Notes under the pieces: model-generated
The model's input: the letters and a program-made list of their open reading frames with translations, nothing else
Told to the model about the DNA's origin: nothing
Databases searched by the model: none
Made by a program: the position numbers and the translations under genes
Origin: Parvibaculum sp963975745
GTDB lineage: Bacteria; Pseudomonadota; Alphaproteobacteria; Parvibaculales; Parvibaculaceae
Direction: 5' to 3'
Assembly (NCBI RefSeq): GCF_963975745.1
Contig: NZ_CAXBIB010000003.1
Span: 124,001-188,000 of the forward strand
Length of the DNA: 64,000 nt
In this document: positions 35,211 through 43,110 of the stretch, one piece after another
How the letters are laid out: the number at the start of each line of letters is the position of its first letter
How positions within the stretch are numbered: position 1 is the first letter of the stretch

Positions 35211-35596
35211 TGCATTCCCATGCGCATTCTCGGTTCAGGATATATCGCAAAGACGTGGATGGCCCGAATAAATCGGGCCATGACGATGGAGAGGGTGCGG
35301 GCAGGGAAGCCGTAGCGGTTCGTCTCCGCGCCTTCCTCCTGCGCTGCTTTGCAGCTTCGGAGGACAGGCCGCGTCTCCGCGTGCAAATCTCCATTCGTCA
35401 GCCTCCGGCACATCGCTGGCGGCTTGCCCGGTCGGCGCTTCATCGCCCCACTTTACGGAGCCGTTCTCCGCGTTTGCCGCGCCTCCAGCCGCGCCCCACG
35501 CCCGCCCGAACCGCACCCCCAGAAACGCCCATCCATAAACCCTCCCTTAAACCTCCACCCCGCAAAATCCGTGTTCGGAGAGAACCGGAAGGGTCC
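35211..35596. repeat. Repeat-rich intergenic DNA (mosaic D)
   Basis: No gene. Holds a hairpin TGGCCCGAATAAATCGGGCCA (35258-35278) and, at 35332-35369, a near-identical copy of the 38-bp palindromic segment seen at 30193-30230. The last part is the leader of the PAS gene at 35597. Confidence 0.65.
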
Positions 35597-36184
35597 ATGG
35601 CCGATATCGACACAGTGATGCCCGGGACGCCGGAAGCGCCCGATGCCGCGGACGACGCAGACGCGGCGCGCGTGCCGCCGTCTTCCGCCGTCCAGGCCGA
35701 ATACTGGGGCGGCCCCGAAACGATCCGGCCGCATCTCACCGCCGGGGCGCCGCTGGCGCTGCTCGACTACTGGGACAGTCTGCGCGGCCCGCGCCGCTTT
35801 CCGGCCCGCGCGCAGTTCGATCCGATGGCGGTGCGCAAGCATCTCCCCAATATCTTCATGCTCGACGTGCTGCCCGGCGGCGTCTTCCGCTACCGTGTCG
35901 TCGGCTCGGTGATTTCCGAATTCTTCGGCGCCGGCAACCCGGTCGGCCTGACACCGGAACAGGTGTTCGGCGCCAATGCCGAGGTCGCGCTCAAGCCGAT
36001 GCGCATCTGCAGTGCCGAGCGCGCGCCCTACATGCACACGGCGTCTGCCCAATGGCATTACCGCGACCGCGACTATGTCTATTACGAAGTCGTCGTGCTG
36101 CCGCTGGGCGACAGCGATGCGGCGGTCGAGAAGGTGCTGTGCTGTGCCGAATTCGTCAGCGCCGAGGATGCCGCGCGCGCCTGA
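35597..36184 (+). CDS. PAS_5-family protein (PAS paralogue 1)
   Basis: 195 residues from the ATG at 35597 (GGAAGGG upstream). After a low-complexity acidic leader, the PAS_5-type domain runs from DYWDSLRGPRRFPARAQFDP to LPLGDSDAAVEKVLCCAEFV. It shares long identical blocks (RYRVVGS, SEFFGAGNPVG, HTASA) with the genes at 36873 and 37484. No output domain, so it is a stand-alone sensor or binding module. Such proteins are abundant in Hyphomicrobiales and their function is not known. Confidence 0.85.
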   Translation: MADIDTVMPGTPEAPDAADDADAARVPPSSAVQAEYWGGPETIRPHLTAGAPLALLDYWDSLRGPRRFPARAQFDPMAVRKHLPNIFMLDVLPGGVFRYRVVGSVISEFFGAGNPVGLTPEQVFGANAEVALKPMRICSAERAPYMHTASAQWHYRDRDYVYYEVVVLPLGDSDAAVEKVLCCAEFVSAEDAARA

Positions 36185-36205
36185 TCCCTTCGGCTGTCCG
36201 GCCGC

Positions 36206-36685
36206 TCAGAGGCGCGGCAGCTCGAATTCGAGCCCCATCACGGCCATGTCGACCGTCTCGCCATCGGCTGCCAGCGGCAGGGCCAGCGTCTCGAAGCCGA
36301 TGAAATCCTTGCCGAGCCAGAACAGCCGGCCTGAAAAGGCGATCGGTCCGCGCGTCTCGATCAGGCCGGCGATCAGCCGTTCGGTCGCGGCCACGGCCGG
36401 CGGGTTCATCACCTCGCGCATGCGCTTGCCGGTGCGTTCGGCGCCCATCACCTCCACCAGCCGCGTGCCGAACAGGCGGTAGCGATAGTCCAGCGGCTCG
36501 CGCAGGATGTCGACCAGCGCGATCTGCGGCATCAGTTGCGGAATCTCGACCGGGTCGATGTCGCGCCGCGCCGGCAGGCGGCCGGGCGGGCGCTTTTCCT
36601 GCCAGTAGTCGTGCAGCCGGCGCAGCGGCGGTTTCAGCGCCGTCATGTCGGTCAGCGGCGTGAAATCGGTCAGCGTGTCGAACAA
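36206..36685 (-). CDS. PAS_5-family protein (PAS paralogue 2, divergent)
   Basis: 159 residues with the same family layout: LHDYWQEKRPPGRLPARRDI, ALVDILREPLDYRYRLFGTRL, then GFETLALPLAADGETVDMAV. It is the most diverged of the four local paralogues and lies on the opposite strand between two of them. Single domain, cytoplasmic. Confidence 0.82.
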   Translation of the reverse strand: MFDTLTDFTPLTDMTALKPPLRRLHDYWQEKRPPGRLPARRDIDPVEIPQLMPQIALVDILREPLDYRYRLFGTRLVEVMGAERTGKRMREVMNPPAVAATERLIAGLIETRGPIAFSGRLFWLGKDFIGFETLALPLAADGETVDMAVMGLEFELPRL

Positions 36686-36872
36686 GGCACCCCCCTGCTG
36701 GTTGACCGACTATGGCCCCTGCGGCGCGGGCCGCAAAGCCCCGCCATTGTCGCAGGCAGGGGGAAAACCCGCCGTTTTCCGCGGCGCCGCGCGTATACGT
36801 GGCCTTAAGGCACGGCCGTCAGACTGGCCGGACAGGGGGCGTGCCGCCGCGCGCCCTGCGGAGGAACGCATC

Positions 36873-37403
36873 ATGCATGGCACATTGCCGGCAACGCAGG
36901 CCTTGTCCGCCGTCATCGCCGAACATGCCGGCATGGCGGCCGATATCCGTCCGCATCTTTCCGGCGCGGCGCTGCACGAGGTGCTCGACTACTGGGAAAG
37001 CCTTTGCGGCGGCCGCCGCTTTCCCGCGCGCGCCGATTTCGATCCGATGGCGGTGCGCAAGCATCTGCCGGTCATCTATCTGATGGATGCGCTGGCCGAT
37101 GGCAGTTACCGCTACCGCGTGGTCGGCGAGATGATTTCCGAATTCTTCGGCGCCGGCAGTCCGGTCGGCCGCACGCCGCAGGAGCTCTTCGGCGACACGG
37201 CCGAGGTCGCGCTGGCGCCCTATCGCCGGGTCTGTGCCGAGGGCTGTCTCTACACCCACACCGCCTCGGCCGTCTGGCTCTACAAGAATCGCTCCTACGT
37301 CCACTACCAGGTGCTGCTGCTGCCGCTGGGCGACAGCGAGGCCCGCGTCGACAAGATCCTCGCCGCGGTCGAATTCGTCGCCGAAAGCGTGGCCGCCCGC
37401 TGA
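36873..37403 (+). CDS. PAS_5-family protein (PAS paralogue 3)
   Basis: 176 residues from the ATG at 36873 with GGAGG upstream. Nearly the same core as paralogue 1: DYWESLCGGRRFPARADFDP, RYRVVGEMISEFFGAGSPVG, HTASAVWLYKNRSYVHYQVL. Possibly cotranscribed with paralogue 4 after an 80-bp gap. Confidence 0.86.
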   Translation: MHGTLPATQALSAVIAEHAGMAADIRPHLSGAALHEVLDYWESLCGGRRFPARADFDPMAVRKHLPVIYLMDALADGSYRYRVVGEMISEFFGAGSPVGRTPQELFGDTAEVALAPYRRVCAEGCLYTHTASAVWLYKNRSYVHYQVLLLPLGDSEARVDKILAAVEFVAESVAAR

Positions 37404-37483
37404 GCGATCGCTATACCGCCCTTTAATCTTCGGCGCGCAGCATGGACGCGTAACGTGTCTTGGGCATCAAAAAGGGAAGCGTC

Positions 37484-38017
37484 ATGCTCGACCTGCGGTC
37501 CGCCGCGCCGGAAGTCTCCGCCGTCATCGCCCAGCATGCGGGCGGGCCGGAGCGGCTGCGGCCGCATGTTGCCGGCCAGTGGGGGCGCGCGGCCCTGGCC
37601 TATTGGGAGCATCTGTGCGGCGGGCGGCGCTTTCCGCGCCATAGCGATTTCAATCCGATGGTGCTGCGTGCGGCGCTGCCGTTCGTCTGTCTGGTCGAGC
37701 CTGTGCCCGGCGGCCGCTTCCGCTACCGTGTCGTCGGCTCGACGCTGAGCGAGTTTCTCGGTGGCGGCAATCTCGCCGGCCGCACGGTCGACGAGGTCTT
37801 CACCGCCAATCCCGAATTCGCGGTGGCGCCCTATCGTCAGGTCTGCGCCGAAGCCTGCCTCCACATGCACACGGCATCGGCCGAATGGATCTACGAGGAC
37901 CGTGCCTATCTGCATTACAGCTTCCTGCTGCTGCCGATGGGCGACAGCGGCAGCCGCGTCGAGCGCATTCTCGGCGTCGCCGATTTCGTGCCGGCGGAGA
38001 TGGCGCGGGCGCGCTAG
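37484..38017 (+). CDS. PAS_5-family protein (PAS paralogue 4)
   Basis: 177 residues from the ATG at 37484, supported by AAGGGAAG upstream; an in-frame TTG at 37460 is less likely. The PAS_5 core is conserved (YWEHLCGGRRFPRHSDFNP, RYRVVGSTLSEFLGGGNLAG, HTASAEWIYEDRAYLHY). N-terminus LDLRSAAPEVSAVIAQHAGG parallels that of paralogue 3, so these two are the most recent duplicates. Confidence 0.86.
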   Translation: MLDLRSAAPEVSAVIAQHAGGPERLRPHVAGQWGRAALAYWEHLCGGRRFPRHSDFNPMVLRAALPFVCLVEPVPGGRFRYRVVGSTLSEFLGGGNLAGRTVDEVFTANPEFAVAPYRQVCAEACLHMHTASAEWIYEDRAYLHYSFLLLPMGDSGSRVERILGVADFVPAEMARAR

Positions 38018-38039
38018 CGCCTCTCCTGTCGTCCTGCCT

Positions 38040-38498
38040 TCAGCCGCAGCCCGGCGGCCTTCCCATGCCTTCCACGCCTTCCGCCGCCAGCGGCACATCC
38101 GCCGCGCCGGCCGCGCCGCGCGCGGTCATCGACCAGACGGTCCAGAGATCGCGCAAGGGTTCGTCGATCAGGCCGGCCGCCAGCACCAGGCAGCGCGCGC
38201 GCTGGCGCGCCGGGGTCAGCTTCGCGAAGGGCAGCGCGGTGCGGTCGGCACGCACGGCCCGCCTCATCAGCGCCCGCGTCGCTTCGAGCCGCGCGGCCAG
38301 ATCGGCGGCGCGGGCCGCCGCGCCGTCATGCCGCCCGGCCGCGAAGTCGGCCCGCGCCCCGGTCATCGCGGCGCGGGTGTCCGCAAGTCCGGCCATCGCG
38401 TCCGCGTAATCGGCCGCGCCGATCCCGGCCGGCGCCGCGCCGGCCGCCGGAACCATCAGTACAAGGAACAATAATGCCGCCGCGCCGCTCCGTCGCAT
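38040..38498 (-). CDS. Small secreted hypothetical protein
   Basis: 152 residues from the ATG at 38498, which has GAGGAGG upstream. Signal peptide MRRSGAAALLFLVLMVPAAG with cleavage around AGA-AP. The mature part is Ala/Arg-rich and helical, with one Cys in the body and one at the C-terminus (PPGCG). No family recognised. Presumably periplasmic. Confidence 0.65.
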   Translation of the reverse strand: MRRSGAAALLFLVLMVPAAGAAPAGIGAADYADAMAGLADTRAAMTGARADFAAGRHDGAAARAADLAARLEATRALMRRAVRADRTALPFAKLTPARQRARCLVLAAGLIDEPLRDLWTVWSMTARGAAGAADVPLAAEGVEGMGRPPGCG

Positions 38499-38839
38499 CG
38501 CCCCTCCTCGGTCCCGTCGCGCCGCCGCCCGTTGCCGCCCCGCCACAGGCCGGGCAGGGGCGTTTTGTCTGCCGCAGTGCCGCGAAACGGGGCCAGACAG
38601 GTTATCCCCCGGGGACAAGGCAGCTTATCCCCGGGGAATATCTTGGGCCGGCGGGGGTTTATGACAGATTTGTGACAGTTGCGTGACAGAAGGGGGGTCT
38701 GCGCTGTCACAAACCGCTGTCACGGTTCACCGGCGAACAGGGTCCGGCCCGCCCGCGAACGGCAATCGGTACTGGCCGGGGCCGCGTCAGCGCCTATGAT
38801 GCGCGCCATTCGCATCGCCTTTCCGCCGGAGTATCGCCC
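38499..38839. promoter_or_regulatory. Divergent intergenic region with repeated boxes
   Basis: 341 bases between a minus-strand secreted-protein gene and a plus-strand thioesterase gene. Two near-identical palindromes (TTATCCCCCGGGGA at 38602 and TTATCCCCGGGGAATA at 38625, starts 23 bp apart) are followed by TGACAG boxes at 38662, 38673 and 38684, exactly 11 bp apart, and by inverted CTGTCA boxes at 38704 and 38717. Regular phasing suggests cooperative binding of a regulator on one DNA face. Confidence 0.55.
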
Positions 38840-39265
38840 ATGACCGACACCGCCATCGACCGCACCGCGCCCGATTTCAAGGACGAACTGGGCGCCTCGC
38901 TCGGGATCGTCCGTACCCTGTACATGGATGCCGGCAAGGGGCGCGCCGCCATCGAATGCGAGGCGCAGATGCGCATGTGCCATTCGGGCGGCGTCGTGCA
39001 GGGCGGTTTCGTCACCGGCTGGATCGACGCGGCGATGGCGCGCGCCGCCATGGCCGCCACCGATTTCAAGTTCTCGCCGATGTCGCTCGAAATCAAGATC
39101 AGCTTCTTCCGTCCGGCCGCGCCCGGACTGCTGACCGCGACCGGCTGGATCGAACGGCGCGGCCGTTCCACCATGTTCCTCGAAGGCGATCTGCGCGACG
39201 CCGCCGGCGAAATTCTCGCCAAGGGTTCCTCCACCGTGCGTCTGCTGCCGCGCATCGACGCCTGA
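38840..39265 (+). CDS. PaaI-type hotdog-fold thioesterase
   Basis: 141 residues. MRMCHSGGVVQGGFVTGWID (residues 44-63) contains the hotdog helix with the HxGxxxGG pattern and the acidic Asp at the helix end, as in PaaI/YigI-type thioesterases. The protein is the size of one hotdog domain. Probably hydrolyses an acyl-CoA. Regulatory boxes lie upstream. Confidence 0.85.
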   Translation: MTDTAIDRTAPDFKDELGASLGIVRTLYMDAGKGRAAIECEAQMRMCHSGGVVQGGFVTGWIDAAMARAAMAATDFKFSPMSLEIKISFFRPAAPGLLTATGWIERRGRSTMFLEGDLRDAAGEILAKGSSTVRLLPRIDA

Positions 39266-39296
39266 GTCGCCAGCATTGCCAGACGATAGGAAAATA

Positions 39297-39339
39297 TTCC
39301 GTATGCGTATTTCCCGTAAGTCCGCGTAACTTTCCCGTA
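39297..39339. promoter_or_regulatory. Direct repeats upstream of outer-membrane protein gene
   Basis: TTTCCCGTA occurs at 39310-39318 and 39331-39339, 21 bp apart (two helical turns), with a shorter version TTCCGTA at 39297-39303 and GCGTA at 39305 and 39324. About 140 bp upstream of the beta-barrel gene start; could be an activator site. Confidence 0.4.
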
Positions 39340-39479
39340 TCCGCCAGGTCTTGTTGCGCATGAGTCACATGCGGCGAAATCCGGTGCCGGCGGCGTGCGG
39401 TTTGTCTTGAGCCGCACCGCGACGCGGCGGAATATGCGTCGGGGCTTTGGGGCAGCTATTGCAACAAAGCGAGGTTTCA

Positions 39480-39983
39480 ATGAAATCGATCGTCAAAACC
39501 CTTTGCGCGGCAAGCGTCTGCGCGGTCGCGTTCGGCCTCGCGGCGGGCGGCGCGCAAGCGCAGACCGCCACGGCGACGGGCCCCTATATCGGCGGCGGTC
39601 TCGGCTGGGGCTGGTCCGACGACAGCGACGACTGGAGCCTGAAGGGCCTTGCCGGCTGGCGCTTCAGCGAATATGTCGCCGGTCAGGTCTTCTATGCGGA
39701 TCTCGGCGATCATCGCGCGCCCGGCATTGTCGGTGAGCGGAGCATCGACACCTATGGTGCCGAGCTCCTGCTTTCCTTCCCGGTCGCGCCCGATCTTTCG
39801 CTTTACGGCAAGGGCGGCGTGCATCGCTATCACATCAACAGCCGCAACACGGGCTGGCTTGCCGGCGGCGGCGCCGAGCTGGGACTTGGCGAAGGCTGGT
39901 CGCTGCGCGGCGAGTGGACGCATTACGATCTCGATCCGATCGACAGCGACGACTTCACCGTGCAGGTCGTTTACGGATTCTGA
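39480..39983 (+). CDS. Outer-membrane beta-barrel protein (OprF/Omp25-like)
   Basis: 167 residues from the ATG at 39480 (GAGG upstream). Signal peptide MKSIVKTLCAASVCAVAFGL... ending AQA-QT. The mature protein consists of alternating amphipathic strands starting GPYIGGGLGWGWS, and ends VVYGF, the C-terminal Phe recognised by the BAM complex. About eight strands expected. It is followed by a terminator hairpin. Confidence 0.88.
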   Translation: MKSIVKTLCAASVCAVAFGLAAGGAQAQTATATGPYIGGGLGWGWSDDSDDWSLKGLAGWRFSEYVAGQVFYADLGDHRAPGIVGERSIDTYGAELLLSFPVAPDLSLYGKGGVHRYHINSRNTGWLAGGGAELGLGEGWSLRGEWTHYDLDPIDSDDFTVQVVYGF

Positions 39984-40003
39984 CAACGCGGTTCAGGGAG
40001 GAG

Positions 40004-40040
40004 AAGGGCCGTCCCGTTCCGGCGGGGCGGCCTTTCTTGT
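40004..40040 (+). terminator. Rho-independent terminator
   Basis: 13-bp stem (two G-T wobbles) between AAGGGCCGTCCCG (40004-40016) and CGGGGCGGCCTTT (40023-40035), then CTTGT. It ends the beta-barrel gene, and possibly also the convergent enoyl-CoA hydratase gene. Confidence 0.8.
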
Positions 40041-40042
40041 CG

Positions 40043-40855
40043 TCAGCTGTTGGTGTAGTCAGGCCGGCGCTTGCCGAGAAAGGCCGCGATGCCTTCGCGG
40101 AAATCATTGGTCTGGGCACAGAGGATCTGGTTGCGATCCTCCATCGCGACGGCCGCTTCGAGGCTGCCGGCATCGACCGACATGTTGAGACATTCCTTGG
40201 TCAGGCGCAGGCCGAGCGGCGAGGTCGTCAGCATCTCCTCGATATAGGGCGCGGCCGCTTCGGCGAGTTTCGCATCCGGCACCACTTCCGAGACAAGGCC
40301 GACGCGTTCGGCGCGCGCGGCGTTGATGAAGCGGCCGGTCATCATCAGTTCGGATGCCACCGACACGCCGACCAGGCGCGGCAGGAAGTAGCTGACGCCG
40401 ATATCGCAGGCCGACAGGCCGATGCGGATGAAGGCCGCGTTCATGCGCGCGCTCTCGCCGGCGATGCGGATGTCGGAAGCCAGCGCCAGCGCGAAGCCGC
40501 CGCCACAGGCCGGTCCATGCACCAGCGAGATGATCGGCTGCGGGCAGCGCCGCATCCGCATCACGATCTCGCTGATCCGCCGTTGCGAGACGAGGCCGGC
40601 CTGCGGGCTGCCGCTGGCGGCATCCGCTTCCGGACGATTGGAACGTTCCTTGAGGTCGAGGCCGGCGCAGAAGGCGCGGCCGGCGCCCTTGAGCACGACC
40701 ACGCGCACCGAATGATCCGTGTAGAGACGCCCGAAATAATCCTGCAGTTCGTCGACCAGCGCCGGGTTCATCGCGTTCAGCGCGTCCGGGCGGTTCATCG
40801 TCACCCAGTCGACGCTTCCCTGCTTCTCGACGATCAATGTCCTGTAGGCGGTCAT
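40043..40855 (-). CDS. Enoyl-CoA hydratase/isomerase family protein
   Basis: 270 residues of crotonase fold: AFCAGLDLKE is the oxyanion loop, and HGPACGGGFALALASDI / GLSACDIGVSYFLPRLVG cover the active site. The Glu usually present at the first catalytic position is Ala (GGGFALAL), and the second region has Asp in CDIG, a pattern seen in the EchA12-type branch rather than classical hydratase. AAGGAGGAG precedes the start. Probable acyl-CoA hydratase, isomerase or hydrolase. Confidence 0.88.
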   Translation of the reverse strand: MTAYRTLIVEKQGSVDWVTMNRPDALNAMNPALVDELQDYFGRLYTDHSVRVVVLKGAGRAFCAGLDLKERSNRPEADAASGSPQAGLVSQRRISEIVMRMRRCPQPIISLVHGPACGGGFALALASDIRIAGESARMNAAFIRIGLSACDIGVSYFLPRLVGVSVASELMMTGRFINAARAERVGLVSEVVPDAKLAEAAAPYIEEMLTTSPLGLRLTKECLNMSVDAGSLEAAVAMEDRNQILCAQTNDFREGIAAFLGKRRPDYTNS

Positions 40856-40953
40856 CGGCCTCTCCTCCTTGGCGGGCGTTTCGTTTGGGGGAAGCCTATA
40901 CGGGCTGATCGCACGTGCAACTGACGCAAGGGCCGCGCGCGGGAAACGGAGGG

Positions 40954-41295
40954 TCAGCCGACCAGCGCTTCCATTTCCTGCTGGATCTCCAGCGGCAGAT
41001 CGAGCCAGCGCAGCGCCATCAGGCCGTTGCCTTCGATGCGCATCACCTCGGCGGCGAAGGGGAGGCGGCGCGTGTCGCCCACCCAGTGCAGATAGCCGCT
41101 GACGATGCCGCCGACCTCGGCCTCGCCGGAAAAGCCCACGATACAGGCGCCGCCGGCCGACCAGTCGCGCGTGCGGTGCGCGTAGCCGCCGATCTCGATC
41201 ATCAGCATCGGCGCGTCCATGCGCGCGGAAAGCCGCATCTCCGGCCCGTCAAGGCCGCCGCGCAGATAGTCGAGCAATCGCGAGATCAGAGACAT
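40954..41295 (-). CDS. PilZ-domain protein, putative c-di-GMP receptor
   Basis: 113 residues from the ATG at 41295. A short PilZ-like domain: DWSAGGACI matches the (D/N)xSxxG motif, and an Arg-rich turn (EMRLSARMD) precedes, although the usual RxxxR is loose. No signal peptide. In-frame ATGs at 41328 and 41355 would lengthen it; none has a good ribosome-binding site, so the start is uncertain. Confidence 0.6.
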   Translation of the reverse strand: MSLISRLLDYLRGGLDGPEMRLSARMDAPMLMIEIGGYAHRTRDWSAGGACIVGFSGEAEVGGIVSGYLHWVGDTRRLPFAAEVMRIEGNGLMALRWLDLPLEIQQEMEALVG

Positions 41296-41444
41296 GGAGA
41301 ATCGCCGCCTGGCAGGAAGTCGAGTCATTGTGGGCGCGTGGCGGCGCATTGGCAACTGCCGGCGGTGCGACGAACGGATGACAGCGGCAAGCGCTTTGGG
41401 CTATAGGGAGCGGAACCCTTGTTCGACCGTTGCCGGAGCGATTC

Positions 41445-41855
41445 ATGCCGCAGCCTCAAGATGCCAGACCCGTCCTGATCGAAGTCGGTCCCGGCGAACT
41501 GATCGACAAGATCACCATTCTGCGAATCAAGTCCGAACGCATGAGCGATCCGGCCAAGCTCGCCAATGTGCGTCACGAGCTCGACGTTCTGGAGAAGGCG
41601 CGGGGCGAAAATCTCGCCGACAGCGCTGAACTCAGGCGGCTCGAAGCCGATCTCAAGGCCGTCAATGAGGCGCTCTGGGTGATCGAGGACGACATCCGCC
41701 AATGCGAGGCCGATCGCGATTTCGGCGCGACATTCATCGAGTTGGCGCGTTCGGTCTACAAGCAGAACGACAAGCGCGCGGCGCTGAAGAAGGAAATCAA
41801 CCTTCTGACCGGCTCGTCGATCGTCGAGGAAAAATCCTATACCGAATTCGAGTGA
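41445..41855 (+). CDS. DUF6165-family protein
   Basis: 136 residues from the ATG at 41445 (GGAG upstream). Mostly coiled and charged, with VGPGELIDKITILRIKSERM at the N-terminus, which is the hallmark of a small family often found beside LPS glycosyltransferase genes. Function unknown. Its last 19 bases overlap the end of the convergent glycosyltransferase gene. Confidence 0.8.
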   Translation: MPQPQDARPVLIEVGPGELIDKITILRIKSERMSDPAKLANVRHELDVLEKARGENLADSAELRRLEADLKAVNEALWVIEDDIRQCEADRDFGATFIELARSVYKQNDKRAALKKEINLLTGSSIVEEKSYTEFE

Positions 41856-42808
41856 GCGCTTAGGCCCCGCTTCACTTCGGCGAGCACGCGTTCGACGGGC
41901 AGTGCCGCAAGCTCCCCGACCTCGATGACGCCGAAATTCGCGCGCGCGATGCCGGTGCGCTCGGCCGGCGAATAGGAACCGAACAGGGCAAGTCCCGGCG
42001 CGCCGATATGCGAAGCAAGATGGCTCGGACCGGTATCGTTGCCGACGACGAAGGCGGCGTTCCGGAAGACGCCGGCCAGTTCGTACCAGCTCAGCAGCCC
42101 ATGCGTGTCGGTCAGCTTGATGCCGGGAATGGTCTTCGCCAGTTCCATTTCGTCGGGGCCCGGTGCCAGCACCACCTGATGGCCGTCGGCGATCAGCGCC
42201 TCGGCCAGCCTGTCGTAATGGGGCCAGCGCTTTTCGGGATGACGCGCCGAACAACCCGGCACCAGCACGATATAGGGTTTGCGTGCGCCGGCCTTTTCGA
42301 GCAGTGCCGTCACGTCGTCGGCCAGCCACGAGACATCGGGTGTCGGTGTGTGTTCGATCGTCAGGCCGGCATCGGCGAGTTGGCCGGCCAGCCGGTCGAG
42401 GGTGCGGATCTTCTTCGGGTCCTTCGCGCGGTGCGGATGGCTGCATCCCTTCGCTGTTCCCGACCAGCGGCGGTCGTTCAGCATCCAGCGATAATAGAAG
42501 GCGGTGCGCGCGGAATTCTGCAGGTCGTAGATCATGTCGAAGTTCCGGGCGCGCAACTGCCGCCGCAGGCGCCACATCGCATCGAGGCGCCAGCGCGGCG
42601 CGCGCGGATCGACGATCACCTCGTCGATGAAGGGCGAGCGCGCCAGCAATCCGCGATAGGCCGGCATGGTCAACACCGCGATATGCGCGTCCGGATGGTT
42701 GGCGCGAATGTCGCGCAATGCGCCTTCGGCCTGGATCACGTCGCCGAAGGCGCCGTGCTTGATGATCAGGATACGTCGGGCGTCGGCGGGGAAGGCGGCG
42801 GTTGGCAT
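41837..42808 (-). CDS. Glycosyltransferase family 9 (ADP-heptose:LPS heptosyltransferase-like)
   Basis: 323 residues from the ATG at 42808 (GGAG upstream). GT-B fold: ILIIKHGAFGDVIQAEGALR at the N-terminus, LVPGCSARHPEKRWPHYDRL for the donor side, and VGNDTGPSHLASHIGAPGLA for the GT9 C-domain. It would transfer heptose to the lipopolysaccharide inner core at the inner membrane. Sits next to the DUF6165 gene and upstream of tRNA-Arg. Confidence 0.88.
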   Translation of the reverse strand: MPTAAFPADARRILIIKHGAFGDVIQAEGALRDIRANHPDAHIAVLTMPAYRGLLARSPFIDEVIVDPRAPRWRLDAMWRLRRQLRARNFDMIYDLQNSARTAFYYRWMLNDRRWSGTAKGCSHPHRAKDPKKIRTLDRLAGQLADAGLTIEHTPTPDVSWLADDVTALLEKAGARKPYIVLVPGCSARHPEKRWPHYDRLAEALIADGHQVVLAPGPDEMELAKTIPGIKLTDTHGLLSWYELAGVFRNAAFVVGNDTGPSHLASHIGAPGLALFGSYSPAERTGIARANFGVIEVGELAALPVERVLAEVKRGLSAHSNSV

Positions 42809-42868
42809 CGGTCTCCGGTCTTCTCTCATTCGGCGGTTCGGACGGCGGCCCATCGCCGGCAGGAAGGA

Positions 42869-42945
42869 TGGTGACCCCGGCGCGATTCGAACGCACGACC
42901 CTCAGATTAGGAATCTGATGCTCTATCCAGCTGAGCTACGGGGCC
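42869..42945 (-). tRNA. tRNA-Arg (anticodon CCT), encoded CCA
   Basis: On the minus strand a full cloverleaf: acceptor GGCCCCG / CGGGGTC, D-arm GCTC...GAGC, anticodon stem TCAGA / TCTGA with loop TTCCTAA, T-arm GTGCG-TTCGAAT-CGCGC, and ACCA at the 3' end. Reads AGG codons, which are rare in this GC-rich genome. Confidence 0.95.
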
Positions 42946-43110
42946 ACATCGAGAGGATGCAGGCAGAGGCACGGGCAGCCGCAACCCCCGCGTCGCGCAA
43001 CCTACGTCAGCACCGGCGGCGCTGCAATCGTCTGGTGGGCGCCCTTTACCTGCCCGCCGCTTTGCGCCTAGATAGCCGGGGCCGGGGCTTCGGGGGAACG
43101 GGGGTTTTTG

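Noticed and set aside
38602..38640. Possible replication origin with DnaA boxes
   Set aside because: The elements read TTATCCCC, not TTATCCACA, and there is no AT-rich unwinding region or dnaA nearby.
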